DNA from: BNXB01 sp031556375
GTDB lineage: Bacteria; Bacteroidota; Bacteroidia; Bacteroidales; Azobacteroidaceae
Length of the DNA: 64,000 nt
Direction: 5' to 3'
Assembly (NCBI GenBank): GCA_031556375.1
Contig: JAVBTA010000007.1
Coordinates: 1 to 64,000 of the forward strand
Shown: positions 43,143 through 51,626 of the stretch, piece by piece
How the letters are laid out: every line of letters begins with the position of its first letter
Position numbering within the stretch: the first letter of the stretch is position 1
Translations under genes and position numbers: made by a program
The notes under the pieces: model-generated
Seen by the model: the letters and a program-made list of their open reading frames with translations, nothing else
The model's database searches: none
What the model was told of the DNA's origin: nothing

Positions 43143-46100
43143 ATGATTACACGACGTGATTTTCTAAAAGTGACTGCAGCTGGCAGCACATTGGTCTCAT
43201 TAGGCAGTATGACGGAAGCAAAAGCAGCTATGCAAACAGTTGTTCCCGACGAAGGATTCTGCTATGAAGGCCCACGCAAAATACCGGTGATTGCCGAAGT
43301 AGATATTATAGTAGCAGGCGGAAGCTCGCGCGCCATTGCTGCAGCAGTAGCCGCCGCCAAAAGAGGTAGCCGTGTTTACCTGGTCGGCTATATGCCTTAT
43401 CTGGGTGAAGATATTTGTGGCTCACATCTGTACGAACTGGAGGCAGGGGAAAAAACACAAACAGCTCTTGCACGCAAACTCTTCCCGGGAAAAAATTTTC
43501 CAACACCTCTTCATATAAAAAAAACACTGGAAGACGAGCTGATCGACAATAACGTTCAGTTCCTTTACAGCAGTTATGTAACGAATGTCCTGACGGACCC
43601 AACTAGTAAACCTGCAGGAGTAGTGATCGCAAACCGTTCGGGCAGACAGGTAATCCGTTGCAAAGCGATTATCGATGCCACGCATAACGCCTCCGTCGCC
43701 GGGATGTTTGGTGCAGAACGTACACCTTTTACCGCCGGCACACAGGAATTTTGCTATACGGTAGTAGGAAATACAAAAAAGGAAGCTCCGGAAATTATTG
43801 GAGCTGAAGAATTATCCCAACCTATCAAGGTCGGAGATAAAAATTATCCTGTCATCCGCTATACGTTTCGTCATCCGCTCAAAGACGATTCGTACGCTTC
43901 ATTAGCAGAGGCTGAACAGATCATACGCAACCGGACATGGGACATAGAACAAGTCGATAGTTCCGATTTACTCTGGTATATTCCTAAACAAACAATTATT
44001 AGTGAACAGGCCTACAACGGAAATCCAACCTCTCTGCGTAAGCTGCCGATGCAGGCATTCAAATCAAAGAATATTGCAAACCTGTGGGTGCTCGGCCCTT
44101 GCTCCGAAATACCGCGGGAACTGGCAGCCAAAGTGATGCGTCCTGTTCCTGCCTTATTCATAGGAGAGATGATGGGCGAAACAATTGCCGAACAGATAAA
44201 AAAAATACCTCTATCAATCCAGGCCACTATCCGCCAACCCAAAGTGAATGCCTCTAACTACGGACAAATAGGTGAACTGCTCTCTTCTTTGCGTCCATCC
44301 CTGGGAAAAAAGTTCTTTGACTCTCAGGCAGGCGCACTTCCGGTTTTGGGCAGCTATGACGTAGTTGTGATGGGAGGCGGTACTGCCGGCGCTTCTGCGG
44401 GCATATCTGCGGCTAAACAGGGGGCCAATACATTGGTACTGGAATACCTGCACGGACTTGGAGGACTAGGTACATTGGGAATGATCGGCGTCTACTGGGA
44501 CGGTTTCCGGGGAGGATATACAGCACACATAGACAAACAAGTGTTGGGAATGGCTCCTAAAGACCACCCGAGACAACCCAAAGGAGAAGGACGTTTCCCC
44601 GCCGACTGGAAAATGGAATGGTATCGCAATGAGTTATTGCAGGCTGGAGGTAAACTCTGGTTCGGCGTGATGGGATGCGGAGCCCTGACAGAAGGTAATC
44701 AGGTAAAGGGTATTGTAGTAGCCACTCCATTCGGACGAGGCATCATTCTCTCCAAAGTAGTGATAGACAGTACTGGCAGTGCGGATATCGCTATTGCCGC
44801 CGGTGCCTCTTTCGACTACACAGGTAAAAATACAATCGCCGTACAAGGTGCGGGCACTGGAAAATGGGCTCCGGGCGATTATTACAACAATAATGACTGG
44901 CTGTTTGTAGACGATACGGATATCCTGGATGTCTCACGTGCCTACATACAATCAAAAACAAAGCTGCAAGGACAATACGACCTGGTGAAAATACCCCAGA
45001 CACGCGAACGCCGTCGGATTATCGGCGACTATACCGTCTCGGTCTACGACGTGATTAACCACCGCCGTTATCCAGACACCATTTCGTATCATAAAAGCTC
45101 GTTCGATACACATGGTATGATCATCGATCCGTTCTTCCTTTTGAACCCACCGGAAAAACGGCACATGATTTATGATGCGGATGTTCCACTACGTAGTCTT
45201 TTGCCCAAAGGTCTGGAAGGTATTCTGACAACCGGACTGGGAGCAAGTGCCCATCGGGATGCCATGCCGGTGATTCGTATGCAACCATGCCTGCAGAATC
45301 AGGGATATGCAGTCGGTTATCTTTCCGCCTTGTGCGTCAAAGAGAACAAATCTCCCCGAAAAATAGATATCAAAAAGGTACAAAATCATCTGGTCAAGAT
45401 GGGCAATCTACCGGAACGAGTATTGACGGATAAAGAATTTAAGGGCTTCAGCAACTCTGAGATGAAGAATGCTCTCTCCAGTGTAACAGACAATTATAAG
45501 GGGCTTGAAATATTATTGACAGATCACGAGCGTTGCATTCAGCTTGTCAATAAACAAATAGCACAAGCAAGCAAGCCGGAAGAAAAAGTGATCCTCGCCA
45601 GTATCCTTTGTATGTTGGGGCAAGGAAAGCAAGCACCGATACTCGCAGAAACCATCCGGCAATACAAAGAATGGGATGAAGGCTGGCACTACACCGGTAT
45701 GGGACAATTTGGTATGTGTCTTAGTCGGTTAGATGGACTGATCACAGCATTAGGAAATGCCCGCGAAACATCTACCCTACCTGTCGTACTGGATAAGGCC
45801 AGACTACTGGAACCGGAAGATTACCTCTCACATTTCCGAGCCGTTGCAATGGCTACGGAAACAATAGGTAGCCGGGATGCAGTACCTGTACTTGTAACGA
45901 TGCTAACAACACCAGGTGTACGAGGCCATTCGATCCTCTCGTATGCAGAAGCACGCAGTAGTGCCGTTCCCGATCTGAATGATACATCCACCCGTAACCT
46001 CGCATTGAAAGAGTTGTTTCTTGCAAGAGCGCTTTACCTTTGCGGTGATCAGGACAATATCGGGAAAGAGGTACTTCAGCGATATGCCAACGGTCTGCAA

Positions 46101-46145
46101 GGCCATTACGCTCGTTACGCTTATGAAATATTAACGAACAAATAA
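43143..46145 (+). CDS. Tat-exported FAD-dependent oxidoreductase with two Rossmann domains
   Basis: The 1000-residue protein starts with a twin-arginine signal (TRRDFLK at 3-9, hydrophobic to about 21), so it is exported folded with cofactor. A first FAD-binding-like domain begins at 52 (VDIIVAGGSSRAIAAA), with a degenerate GxGxxG. A second begins at 407 (YDVVVMGGGTAGASAGISAA) with an intact one at 411-416, and matches FAD_oxidored proteins. Residues about 790-1000 are helical with HEAT-like repeats. It shares the raised GC of susC-susD, pointing to a common origin. Substrate is unknown; it may oxidise or cleave the molecule imported by the SusCD pair. Confidence 0.82.
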   Translation: MITRRDFLKVTAAGSTLVSLGSMTEAKAAMQTVVPDEGFCYEGPRKIPVIAEVDIIVAGGSSRAIAAAVAAAKRGSRVYLVGYMPYLGEDICGSHLYELEAGEKTQTALARKLFPGKNFPTPLHIKKTLEDELIDNNVQFLYSSYVTNVLTDPTSKPAGVVIANRSGRQVIRCKAIIDATHNASVAGMFGAERTPFTAGTQEFCYTVVGNTKKEAPEIIGAEELSQPIKVGDKNYPVIRYTFRHPLKDDSYASLAEAEQIIRNRTWDIEQVDSSDLLWYIPKQTIISEQAYNGNPTSLRKLPMQAFKSKNIANLWVLGPCSEIPRELAAKVMRPVPALFIGEMMGETIAEQIKKIPLSIQATIRQPKVNASNYGQIGELLSSLRPSLGKKFFDSQAGALPVLGSYDVVVMGGGTAGASAGISAAKQGANTLVLEYLHGLGGLGTLGMIGVYWDGFRGGYTAHIDKQVLGMAPKDHPRQPKGEGRFPADWKMEWYRNELLQAGGKLWFGVMGCGALTEGNQVKGIVVATPFGRGIILSKVVIDSTGSADIAIAAGASFDYTGKNTIAVQGAGTGKWAPGDYYNNNDWLFVDDTDILDVSRAYIQSKTKLQGQYDLVKIPQTRERRRIIGDYTVSVYDVINHRRYPDTISYHKSSFDTHGMIIDPFFLLNPPEKRHMIYDADVPLRSLLPKGLEGILTTGLGASAHRDAMPVIRMQPCLQNQGYAVGYLSALCVKENKSPRKIDIKKVQNHLVKMGNLPERVLTDKEFKGFSNSEMKNALSSVTDNYKGLEILLTDHERCIQLVNKQIAQASKPEEKVILASILCMLGQGKQAPILAETIRQYKEWDEGWHYTGMGQFGMCLSRLDGLITALGNARETSTLPVVLDKARLLEPEDYLSHFRAVAMATETIGSRDAVPVLVTMLTTPGVRGHSILSYAEARSSAVPDLNDTSTRNLALKELFLARALYLCGDQDNIGKEVLQRYANGLQGHYARYAYEILTNK

Positions 46146-46167
46146 TTCTCCGGGAGAGCCACATTAA

Positions 46168-46222
46168 ATAAAAAAACAATCCCAACCGATTCGTTATGAA
46201 CAGGTTGGGATTAGTTTTTTTA
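46168..46222. terminator. Bidirectional terminator
   Basis: AATCCCAACC (46178-46187) pairs perfectly with GGTTGGGATT (46203-46212). An A-run precedes and a T-run follows, so it serves both the flavoprotein gene and the converging secreted-protein gene. Confidence 0.9.
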
Positions 46223-46237
46223 TTTAAAAAGTCCTAA

Positions 46238-46900
46238 TTATTTCTGTACAAGTTCTGTTGTACTTATCAGGGTTCCTTTGTCATCAAAGCTTTGGGTTTT
46301 AACAGTACCAACACCGTCAGCATACCAGGAAATGGTTTTCACAACGATTTTTTGTTTCATAACTGTTGTAGTCATTGTTTGAGTCACTTTATAACATTTG
46401 AAAGTTCCGGCAGGAACAGTCACACTTTCAATTTTTTCACATTTATAATCAGAAACTTTCATTTCTGTTTTTGACTTCATCAAACCGGCTTTAGTAGTCA
46501 TAACGATAGTGGCGTCTTTTAGCACCTGACCAGCAGACAGTTTATTAGGTAATTCGATAGGATCGCCAGTAACTTCTACTTTAGCACCAGCCATACCACC
46601 AAACATTGCTTTCAAATCAAAAATGATCACATTGTCTTTAACAACCATCTTAAATGGTACTGCCGGAACACCCAGTGATTTTTTATTTGCATCTAAAGCT
46701 TCGGTAGAATAAGTAATAGTCATGTTGGCACCTGATCCTTCAACATCAGTAATAGTCATTTGAGAATAACCAGTTACTTTTCCTTTGTCGTCTTTTGCCA
46801 CATGTACTTGAACTGTCCCCTTTTTGGTTGGAAATAATGTTTGTGCCGATGCGTTGAGTGCAAAAACAGCAACTAAGCACACTAAAAACAAATTTTTCAT
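46238..46900 (-). CDS. Secreted protein of unknown function, DUF3108/TapB-like
   Basis: A 220-residue protein with a signal peptide (MKNLFLVCLVAVFALNASAQ). The mature part is rich in Thr, Lys and Val in alternating strands (GTVQVHVAKDDKGKVTGYSQ, AGTFKCYKVTQTMTTTVMK) and ends in a segment like those of DUF3108/TapB proteins (WYADGVGTVKTQSFDDKGTL). Two such segments suggest a lipocalin- or barrel-like periplasmic fold. No function is known. It is monocistronic, with a terminator below and a 118-base gap above. Confidence 0.65.
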   Translation of the reverse strand: MKNLFLVCLVAVFALNASAQTLFPTKKGTVQVHVAKDDKGKVTGYSQMTITDVEGSGANMTITYSTEALDANKKSLGVPAVPFKMVVKDNVIIFDLKAMFGGMAGAKVEVTGDPIELPNKLSAGQVLKDATIVMTTKAGLMKSKTEMKVSDYKCEKIESVTVPAGTFKCYKVTQTMTTTVMKQKIVVKTISWYADGVGTVKTQSFDDKGTLISTTELVQK

Positions 46901-46914
46901 TTTTGAATTAAATT

Positions 46915-47024
46915 AATTAAAGTTTTTCCTACTCATAAGGCTTTTCAGAATCCGCCGATTGTTTTCCAATGCAAAAATCGCACCAAAGCAATCGTCATTA
47001 GGAATACTTATTAAAACTTTAATT
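46915..47024. repeat. 12-base inverted repeat spanning an intergenic gap
   Basis: AATTAAAGTTTT (46915-46926) and AAAACTTTAATT (47013-47024) are perfect inverse complements flanking about 86 bases between two minus-strand genes; the right copy overlaps the upstream stop codon. Both are AT-rich, so chance is possible. Confidence 0.35.
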
Positions 47025-48908
47025 TTCTTTCAGGATCAGCCTTCCAGTATAGTTTTTCTCCATCTGGCTGAAAAAATCTTTTATTTCCGGATAAGATGAT
47101 GCCGGATATCTTCCCGTCGGAATACTTATCTGATATATAAATGTTATGTTTTGTCCATTTTGCACAGGTTTTGAGGTGAATGTACCAAATAGGGATTCAA
47201 TATTTATAGGTTTGGGTGAAGTTTCGATTTGCATTCCCTCTGGGATTTCAATTGTAATTGTATCTGTTTCAAAAATAGGATACCTGAATTCAATATCATA
47301 TTTTCTTGAAGTGGAATAAAATATCTTCCCATAATTGCTTTTGAAAGGATTTGTCGGAACAAACAGCCTGCTACCTGTTTTATTCGCATACATAGGAGCT
47401 TCTACCATATAATTGATATCGACTTCCGGATTCTCTGATTTAATATAATTGCTATTTATATTCCTCACTTGTGATTTTGGAGCGGAAAGTCCACCGGCAA
47501 GCGCACTCATCCTGTCTTTCTCTTTCATATAAAGAACGAAATTCAGTTTGCCTTCTATTTCCTGATTTATGTATTTACTTCTTATAGAATAAGTTGCGGT
47601 TCCATCTTTTTGAATTTTCATATTCACTGTATGCATCTCACTATTCAAGGAGTCCGGAACATCATTCCTGACACGATACAACTTGCTCTCTTCTCCGGAA
47701 ACAAGGAGCACATCGTGTCCTGAAATTCCGCTATGAACAAAATTAAACGGATATTCCTTAGCTGTACATTCCAACCATATTGTATCATTCTTGATTGGGA
47801 CAAAAAGAATTACGTGATTAGCCTGAGTTAAACTACTGAAATCCGCGAACATATCCTTTTTCCCACCATTATGTACTACGGCATATTCCGATTTTATTCC
47901 TACAACATCAAGCATTGCCTTCATATAGTTAGTGAGAGCCTTGCAATCTCCAAATCCGGTTTTTGCGACCTCCATTGCCGAAATAGGTTGATATCCTCCG
48001 ATTCCCAGCTGAATACTCACATAACGAACTGTCGATTGAAGATAAGCATAGATCCGCTTGACAGTCTCGACAGGATCATCTGTTGCCATCTCATTTACCT
48101 TGTCTATTGTAGTTTGAGGAAGGACATTCCTGTTTTCCAATAATTTACTTAAAAACATTCCACAATTTTTCCAGGTAGACATATCTCCACATACTCCATC
48201 AAAACAGAATGAATTCGGGCCGATATAAACCAGCGGTGTTAATTCCGAAAACGAAGGGCTAAACGGCTCATACCGGATAGCTGCTATGTTTTCAGACGTC
48301 CACGTATAAACAAGATTACCATTCACGGTACTTTCCACTGGCTTTGGCGCAATTGTATTTCCTTTATATCGTACAGCAAATGTCGGAGGAACCAGTATTC
48401 TGTGTACGGATTTTTCAACAGAAGCGTTTTGCATTGCCGGAGCAAATACAGGATAATAAGGTACCCCTCCCTCCCATTTTATCTCATAGTTATACTTCAC
48501 TGTATACGGATAAGAAGGTGATTCACAAGAATAATAAGTAAATTTATCATCACTTACCCACTCACTGGAAATAACGGTTGTATTGAGGTCTCCCTTTCCT
48601 ATTTTCTTAAAAACCTTACCTGATTCTAAAACAATTTCTCCTGAAAAATTCTTTAACTTACGGAATTTGTCCTGATATAACTGCACATGAGCCAGGTCTT
48701 TCCCTTTTTCATCCAGCACAGTAATTACTCTTGTTACCTTTTCTGTGGCATTGTACATATCAGTTTGAACAAAATTGCACTCTTCATAACGAATAACTGC
48801 ATATGCATCTTCCTTCAGGTTTTCCGGAATTTTATTTATCGAAAAATCCTGCGCATAAACAGACAAACCGCATAAACATAGTATTGAGATCAGGAATATT
48901 CTCATCAT
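47019..48908 (-). CDS. DUF3857 protein with transglutaminase-like domain
   Basis: The 629-residue protein has a signal peptide (MMRIFLISILCLCGLSVYAQ), an N-terminal DUF3857 domain and a central transglutaminase-like domain with GFGDCKALTNYMKAMLD, where Cys322 is the catalytic position; the His is in QANHVILFVP. The C-terminal third is beta-rich. Such periplasmic proteins are common in Bacteroidota; the chemistry is unproven. It overlaps the stop of its upstream paralogue by four bases, so the two are translationally coupled. Confidence 0.85.
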   Translation of the reverse strand: MMRIFLISILCLCGLSVYAQDFSINKIPENLKEDAYAVIRYEECNFVQTDMYNATEKVTRVITVLDEKGKDLAHVQLYQDKFRKLKNFSGEIVLESGKVFKKIGKGDLNTTVISSEWVSDDKFTYYSCESPSYPYTVKYNYEIKWEGGVPYYPVFAPAMQNASVEKSVHRILVPPTFAVRYKGNTIAPKPVESTVNGNLVYTWTSENIAAIRYEPFSPSFSELTPLVYIGPNSFCFDGVCGDMSTWKNCGMFLSKLLENRNVLPQTTIDKVNEMATDDPVETVKRIYAYLQSTVRYVSIQLGIGGYQPISAMEVAKTGFGDCKALTNYMKAMLDVVGIKSEYAVVHNGGKKDMFADFSSLTQANHVILFVPIKNDTIWLECTAKEYPFNFVHSGISGHDVLLVSGEESKLYRVRNDVPDSLNSEMHTVNMKIQKDGTATYSIRSKYINQEIEGKLNFVLYMKEKDRMSALAGGLSAPKSQVRNINSNYIKSENPEVDINYMVEAPMYANKTGSRLFVPTNPFKSNYGKIFYSTSRKYDIEFRYPIFETDTITIEIPEGMQIETSPKPINIESLFGTFTSKPVQNGQNITFIYQISIPTGRYPASSYPEIKDFFSQMEKNYTGRLILKEN

Positions 48909-50884
48909 TTTACTTTTTTAAGAACGATTTGAGATACATTTGCATTGACCAGGTGAGTATAGAAATCGCGTAAATGCTCATACTCAGACTGCAGATAAAG
49001 GATCTTTTTCAAATTATATCTGAGTCCTACAACAACCGATCCTTTCCCATCTTCCTGTATACGGTAAATAAACGATGCTTCATCCTCATTCAAAACCAAT
49101 CGTTGTGGTTTAGGCAATTCTTCGACGGCATAACCTTCCGGTATTTTTACAACAGCATTTATTGTCATACTGAGTGGGTACGAAAATTCAACAGGTAGTT
49201 TACGTTGCTCAGCTTTAAACGGATTTTCACTATGAATAGGTATCAGAATAGGATTCAGATAGATATGATCATCTCCTACAACAACATCATTTTTTGTAAA
49301 TTTGAAAGAAATTGATGTCTTATCTTCAGCATTATCCATCCCTTCCAGGTTAAGATCCGTCATCTGGATTTTATCTTCTGACTGCCTTTTTTCAATATAT
49401 TCATTCTGGTCTTTATATCCATCATATTTCGAACGGAAAACGTAACGCACCTCACCAGCCACAATTTCAGAGGCTTCTCCTGATAGAATACCATCAGAAT
49501 TAAATTCCATAGCTATATTCACGACTTGTCTGTTAGCTGCAGAATTCAGGACACTAAGATCGACCCAATCCGATAAATTATCGGCTCTGACACTACGCGT
49601 AAAATTAGACATACATTCGAGCGGCAACACATCCAGATCTCCAAACTTAGATGCAGCGTCCATGTACACAGGATTTCCATCGACTACACATGCTACTACA
49701 AAATAATTCAGATTATCTATCGTAGGGTGTGTCATCGGAATCCGGCCTTTATCTCTCTGACTCATTACAATCGGATAGGCATCAAAACCAGCCTCTTTCA
49801 AAGCACAAACAAGCAATGCATTTATTTCTCCGCTCGTACCAATACCTTTTTTCAATGCATCTTTAGGATCTTCAGCCCATAGTGTAGATTTATCATTCCA
49901 TTTCACTTTTGATCGAACCATATTATAAATAGCTCTAACTTTGGCTTTTCCATCCATCTCCGGTTTAATAATTGCAGCAAGATCATTTTTAAACAGCTTA
50001 TGATTTAATTGTTTTCCAAAATTATCATACCTAAGCAACTCTTCATCTACGGTTTTCCATGTATTTGAATACTGTTTATATGCACTTCCAGGAATTATGA
50101 TACTTTCCAATTCGAAAGTTACACGTGTCATAAAGTCATTCAGGCACCACACATAGTTTTCTTTCTTTAGCCCGGGAAGATTTTCTACCTCAAACAACAT
50201 TCTCTCACATGCGCATGAGAGCTTTTCCGATCCGATAAGGAATGTTTGGTTTTCCGCTTTTTCCGAGTAATTTATTGTTTCAAATCCTTTCGTCTCCTTC
50301 CTGAATGTAAAATATTCAGGGATCTGTAATTCATATTTGCTGTATCTGACTGGTATTGAACGTTGAAAATAGATATCTGGGAGGTAAGAATACATCGGAG
50401 ATTGAATTTCATAACGATATTCAATGATAGAGCCCGGTTTGACAGCCTGAAACGTAAGCTTGGTACGCTTTACATTTTCAGAGACTTTTTCTTCAAAAAT
50501 ATGATTTTTGGAAAGCTGGGTTTTCACAACTTTTCCATTTTCAAGATTAAACGTATTTCCGGATAATCCACTCACGACTTCACTTTCCTGTCTCGATCTT
50601 CCTACATAGTAAGAGAGAGACCGGTTAGCATAGTCCAGTCCTTCATCGGTCAGAATCTTAATTCTTATATGATATTTTTGATATATCAGTAGTTGTCCTG
50701 TTGAAGTAAAGTTATACCAGGCAGATCTTTCTTCATGAAGCACAACAGCAGCAGCTTCGGGATCTTTGTCATAAGTAGTCATAGCAAGGTCTTCCTGTGA
50801 AACTTCCCCAAATTTAACCTTATCCTGGGCACTCAAAAAACTAGTTGTAAACAGTAAAAGTACAAAAAAAATAGTTGCTTTCAT
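48905..50884 (-). CDS. DUF3857 protein with transglutaminase-like domain, active-site Cys replaced
   Basis: The 659-residue paralogue of the next gene has a signal peptide (MKATIFFVLLLFTTSFLSAQ), DUF3857 domain and transglutaminase-like core. The active-site block reads GIGTSGEINALLVCAL, placing Ser351 where the partner has Cys322. It may therefore be non-catalytic, or use serine; similar serine forms occur elsewhere in this family in Bacteroidota from memory. The pair may work as a heteromer. Confidence 0.82.
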   Translation of the reverse strand: MKATIFFVLLLFTTSFLSAQDKVKFGEVSQEDLAMTTYDKDPEAAAVVLHEERSAWYNFTSTGQLLIYQKYHIRIKILTDEGLDYANRSLSYYVGRSRQESEVVSGLSGNTFNLENGKVVKTQLSKNHIFEEKVSENVKRTKLTFQAVKPGSIIEYRYEIQSPMYSYLPDIYFQRSIPVRYSKYELQIPEYFTFRKETKGFETINYSEKAENQTFLIGSEKLSCACERMLFEVENLPGLKKENYVWCLNDFMTRVTFELESIIIPGSAYKQYSNTWKTVDEELLRYDNFGKQLNHKLFKNDLAAIIKPEMDGKAKVRAIYNMVRSKVKWNDKSTLWAEDPKDALKKGIGTSGEINALLVCALKEAGFDAYPIVMSQRDKGRIPMTHPTIDNLNYFVVACVVDGNPVYMDAASKFGDLDVLPLECMSNFTRSVRADNLSDWVDLSVLNSAANRQVVNIAMEFNSDGILSGEASEIVAGEVRYVFRSKYDGYKDQNEYIEKRQSEDKIQMTDLNLEGMDNAEDKTSISFKFTKNDVVVGDDHIYLNPILIPIHSENPFKAEQRKLPVEFSYPLSMTINAVVKIPEGYAVEELPKPQRLVLNEDEASFIYRIQEDGKGSVVVGLRYNLKKILYLQSEYEHLRDFYTHLVNANVSQIVLKKVK

Positions 50885-50906
50885 AGTACTGATTTTATTA
50901 AAAGAA

Positions 50907-50914
50907 CAAATATA
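50907..50914 (-). promoter_or_regulatory. -7 box for the DUF3857 pair
   Basis: The minus strand reads TATATTTG (50914-50907), 23 bases before the start codon at 50884. No consensus -33 element is visible. Confidence 0.45.
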
Positions 50915-50933
50915 CTATATAACAATTAAAATA

Positions 50934-50966
50934 AAAATAGAACAGATATAAAATCCATTCTATTTT
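50934..50966 (-). terminator. Terminator of the DUF4251 gene
   Basis: AAAATAGAA (50934-50942) and TTCTATTTT (50958-50966) form a nine-base stem; on the minus strand T-rich sequence follows. The region is AT-rich, so confidence is moderate. Confidence 0.55.
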
Positions 50967-51008
50967 AAAACACTTTTATTTTTATTTTATTGTATAAGTG
51001 TATTACTT

Positions 51009-51503
51009 TTAATTCAATACCATTTCTCCATTAAAACTAATTGATTGTCTTTGGTTGCTATTAACACTAATCGTCGACTTTCCATTTGAATAGATATCCA
51101 TATTTACCTCATAATTGTAGTCTGGGGTATCTACCTTAAACTTTATTGTCCACTCTCCATCTTTATTTTTGGGAGTCGCCGAATAATCTTTCATCAAATC
51201 ACTGAATTTAATTCCACCTTCACCTCCTCCATAAGGCGCAGTATAAGCCCGTCCAAAATAAGGTAAGTAAGCAATCGCAGAATCATTCCTGAGGGTCAGA
51301 TCATATCCGTATGACAAATAAATGCTTTTTCCTCCCATCGGATTAGCATAATTAACTTCAATCTTAAAATCTTTAGCCTGGACTTTTTCATTTACCTGTT
51401 GAGCAACAGGAATTTGACTCTCATTTTTTACCTGATTTGAAGTAGAACAGGATATAATGAAAAATAAAAAAACAAGAGAGATTATGAAATTCTTCATTTT
51501 CAT
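51009..51503 (-). CDS. DUF4251 lipoprotein
   Basis: A 164-residue lipoprotein: MKMKNFIISLVFLFFIISC gives a signal ending at Cys19, then STSNQ. The start at 51503 is chosen because an upstream in-frame start would put 22 polar residues before the signal peptide. The body (DFKIEVNYANPMGGKSIYLS ... YLPYFGRAYTAPYGGGEGGI) matches the DUF4251 family of Bacteroidota envelope proteins, whose role is unknown. It lies between the maeB terminator and the DUF3857 pair. Confidence 0.85.
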   Translation of the reverse strand: MKMKNFIISLVFLFFIISCSTSNQVKNESQIPVAQQVNEKVQAKDFKIEVNYANPMGGKSIYLSYGYDLTLRNDSAIAYLPYFGRAYTAPYGGGEGGIKFSDLMKDYSATPKNKDGEWTIKFKVDTPDYNYEVNMDIYSNGKSTISVNSNQRQSISFNGEMVLN

Positions 51504-51561
51504 ATAATTATGGTTTGTATTGTAACGTTTTATCCATTGTCTTTGTTTAAAATTGATGCAA

Positions 51562-51604
51562 TAAAACAAGCGCCACTTCCAGCAATTTTGCTAAGAATGG
51601 CGCT
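51562..51604 (-). terminator. Terminator of maeB
   Basis: AGCGCCA (51569-51575) pairs with TGGCGCT (51598-51604), with an inner AGCAA/TTGCT pair. On the minus strand TGTTTTAT follows. Confidence 0.75.
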
Positions 51605-51626
51605 CTATATGGAATATTAGTGATTT

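Noticed and set aside
37767..46145. Classical polysaccharide utilisation locus
   Set aside because: SusC, SusD and regulators are present, but no glycoside hydrolase, lyase, esterase or sulfatase is encoded in or next to the locus.
51504..51569. Upstream start for the DUF4251 gene
   Set aside because: It would put 22 polar and basic residues before the lipoprotein signal and would run into the maeB terminator.
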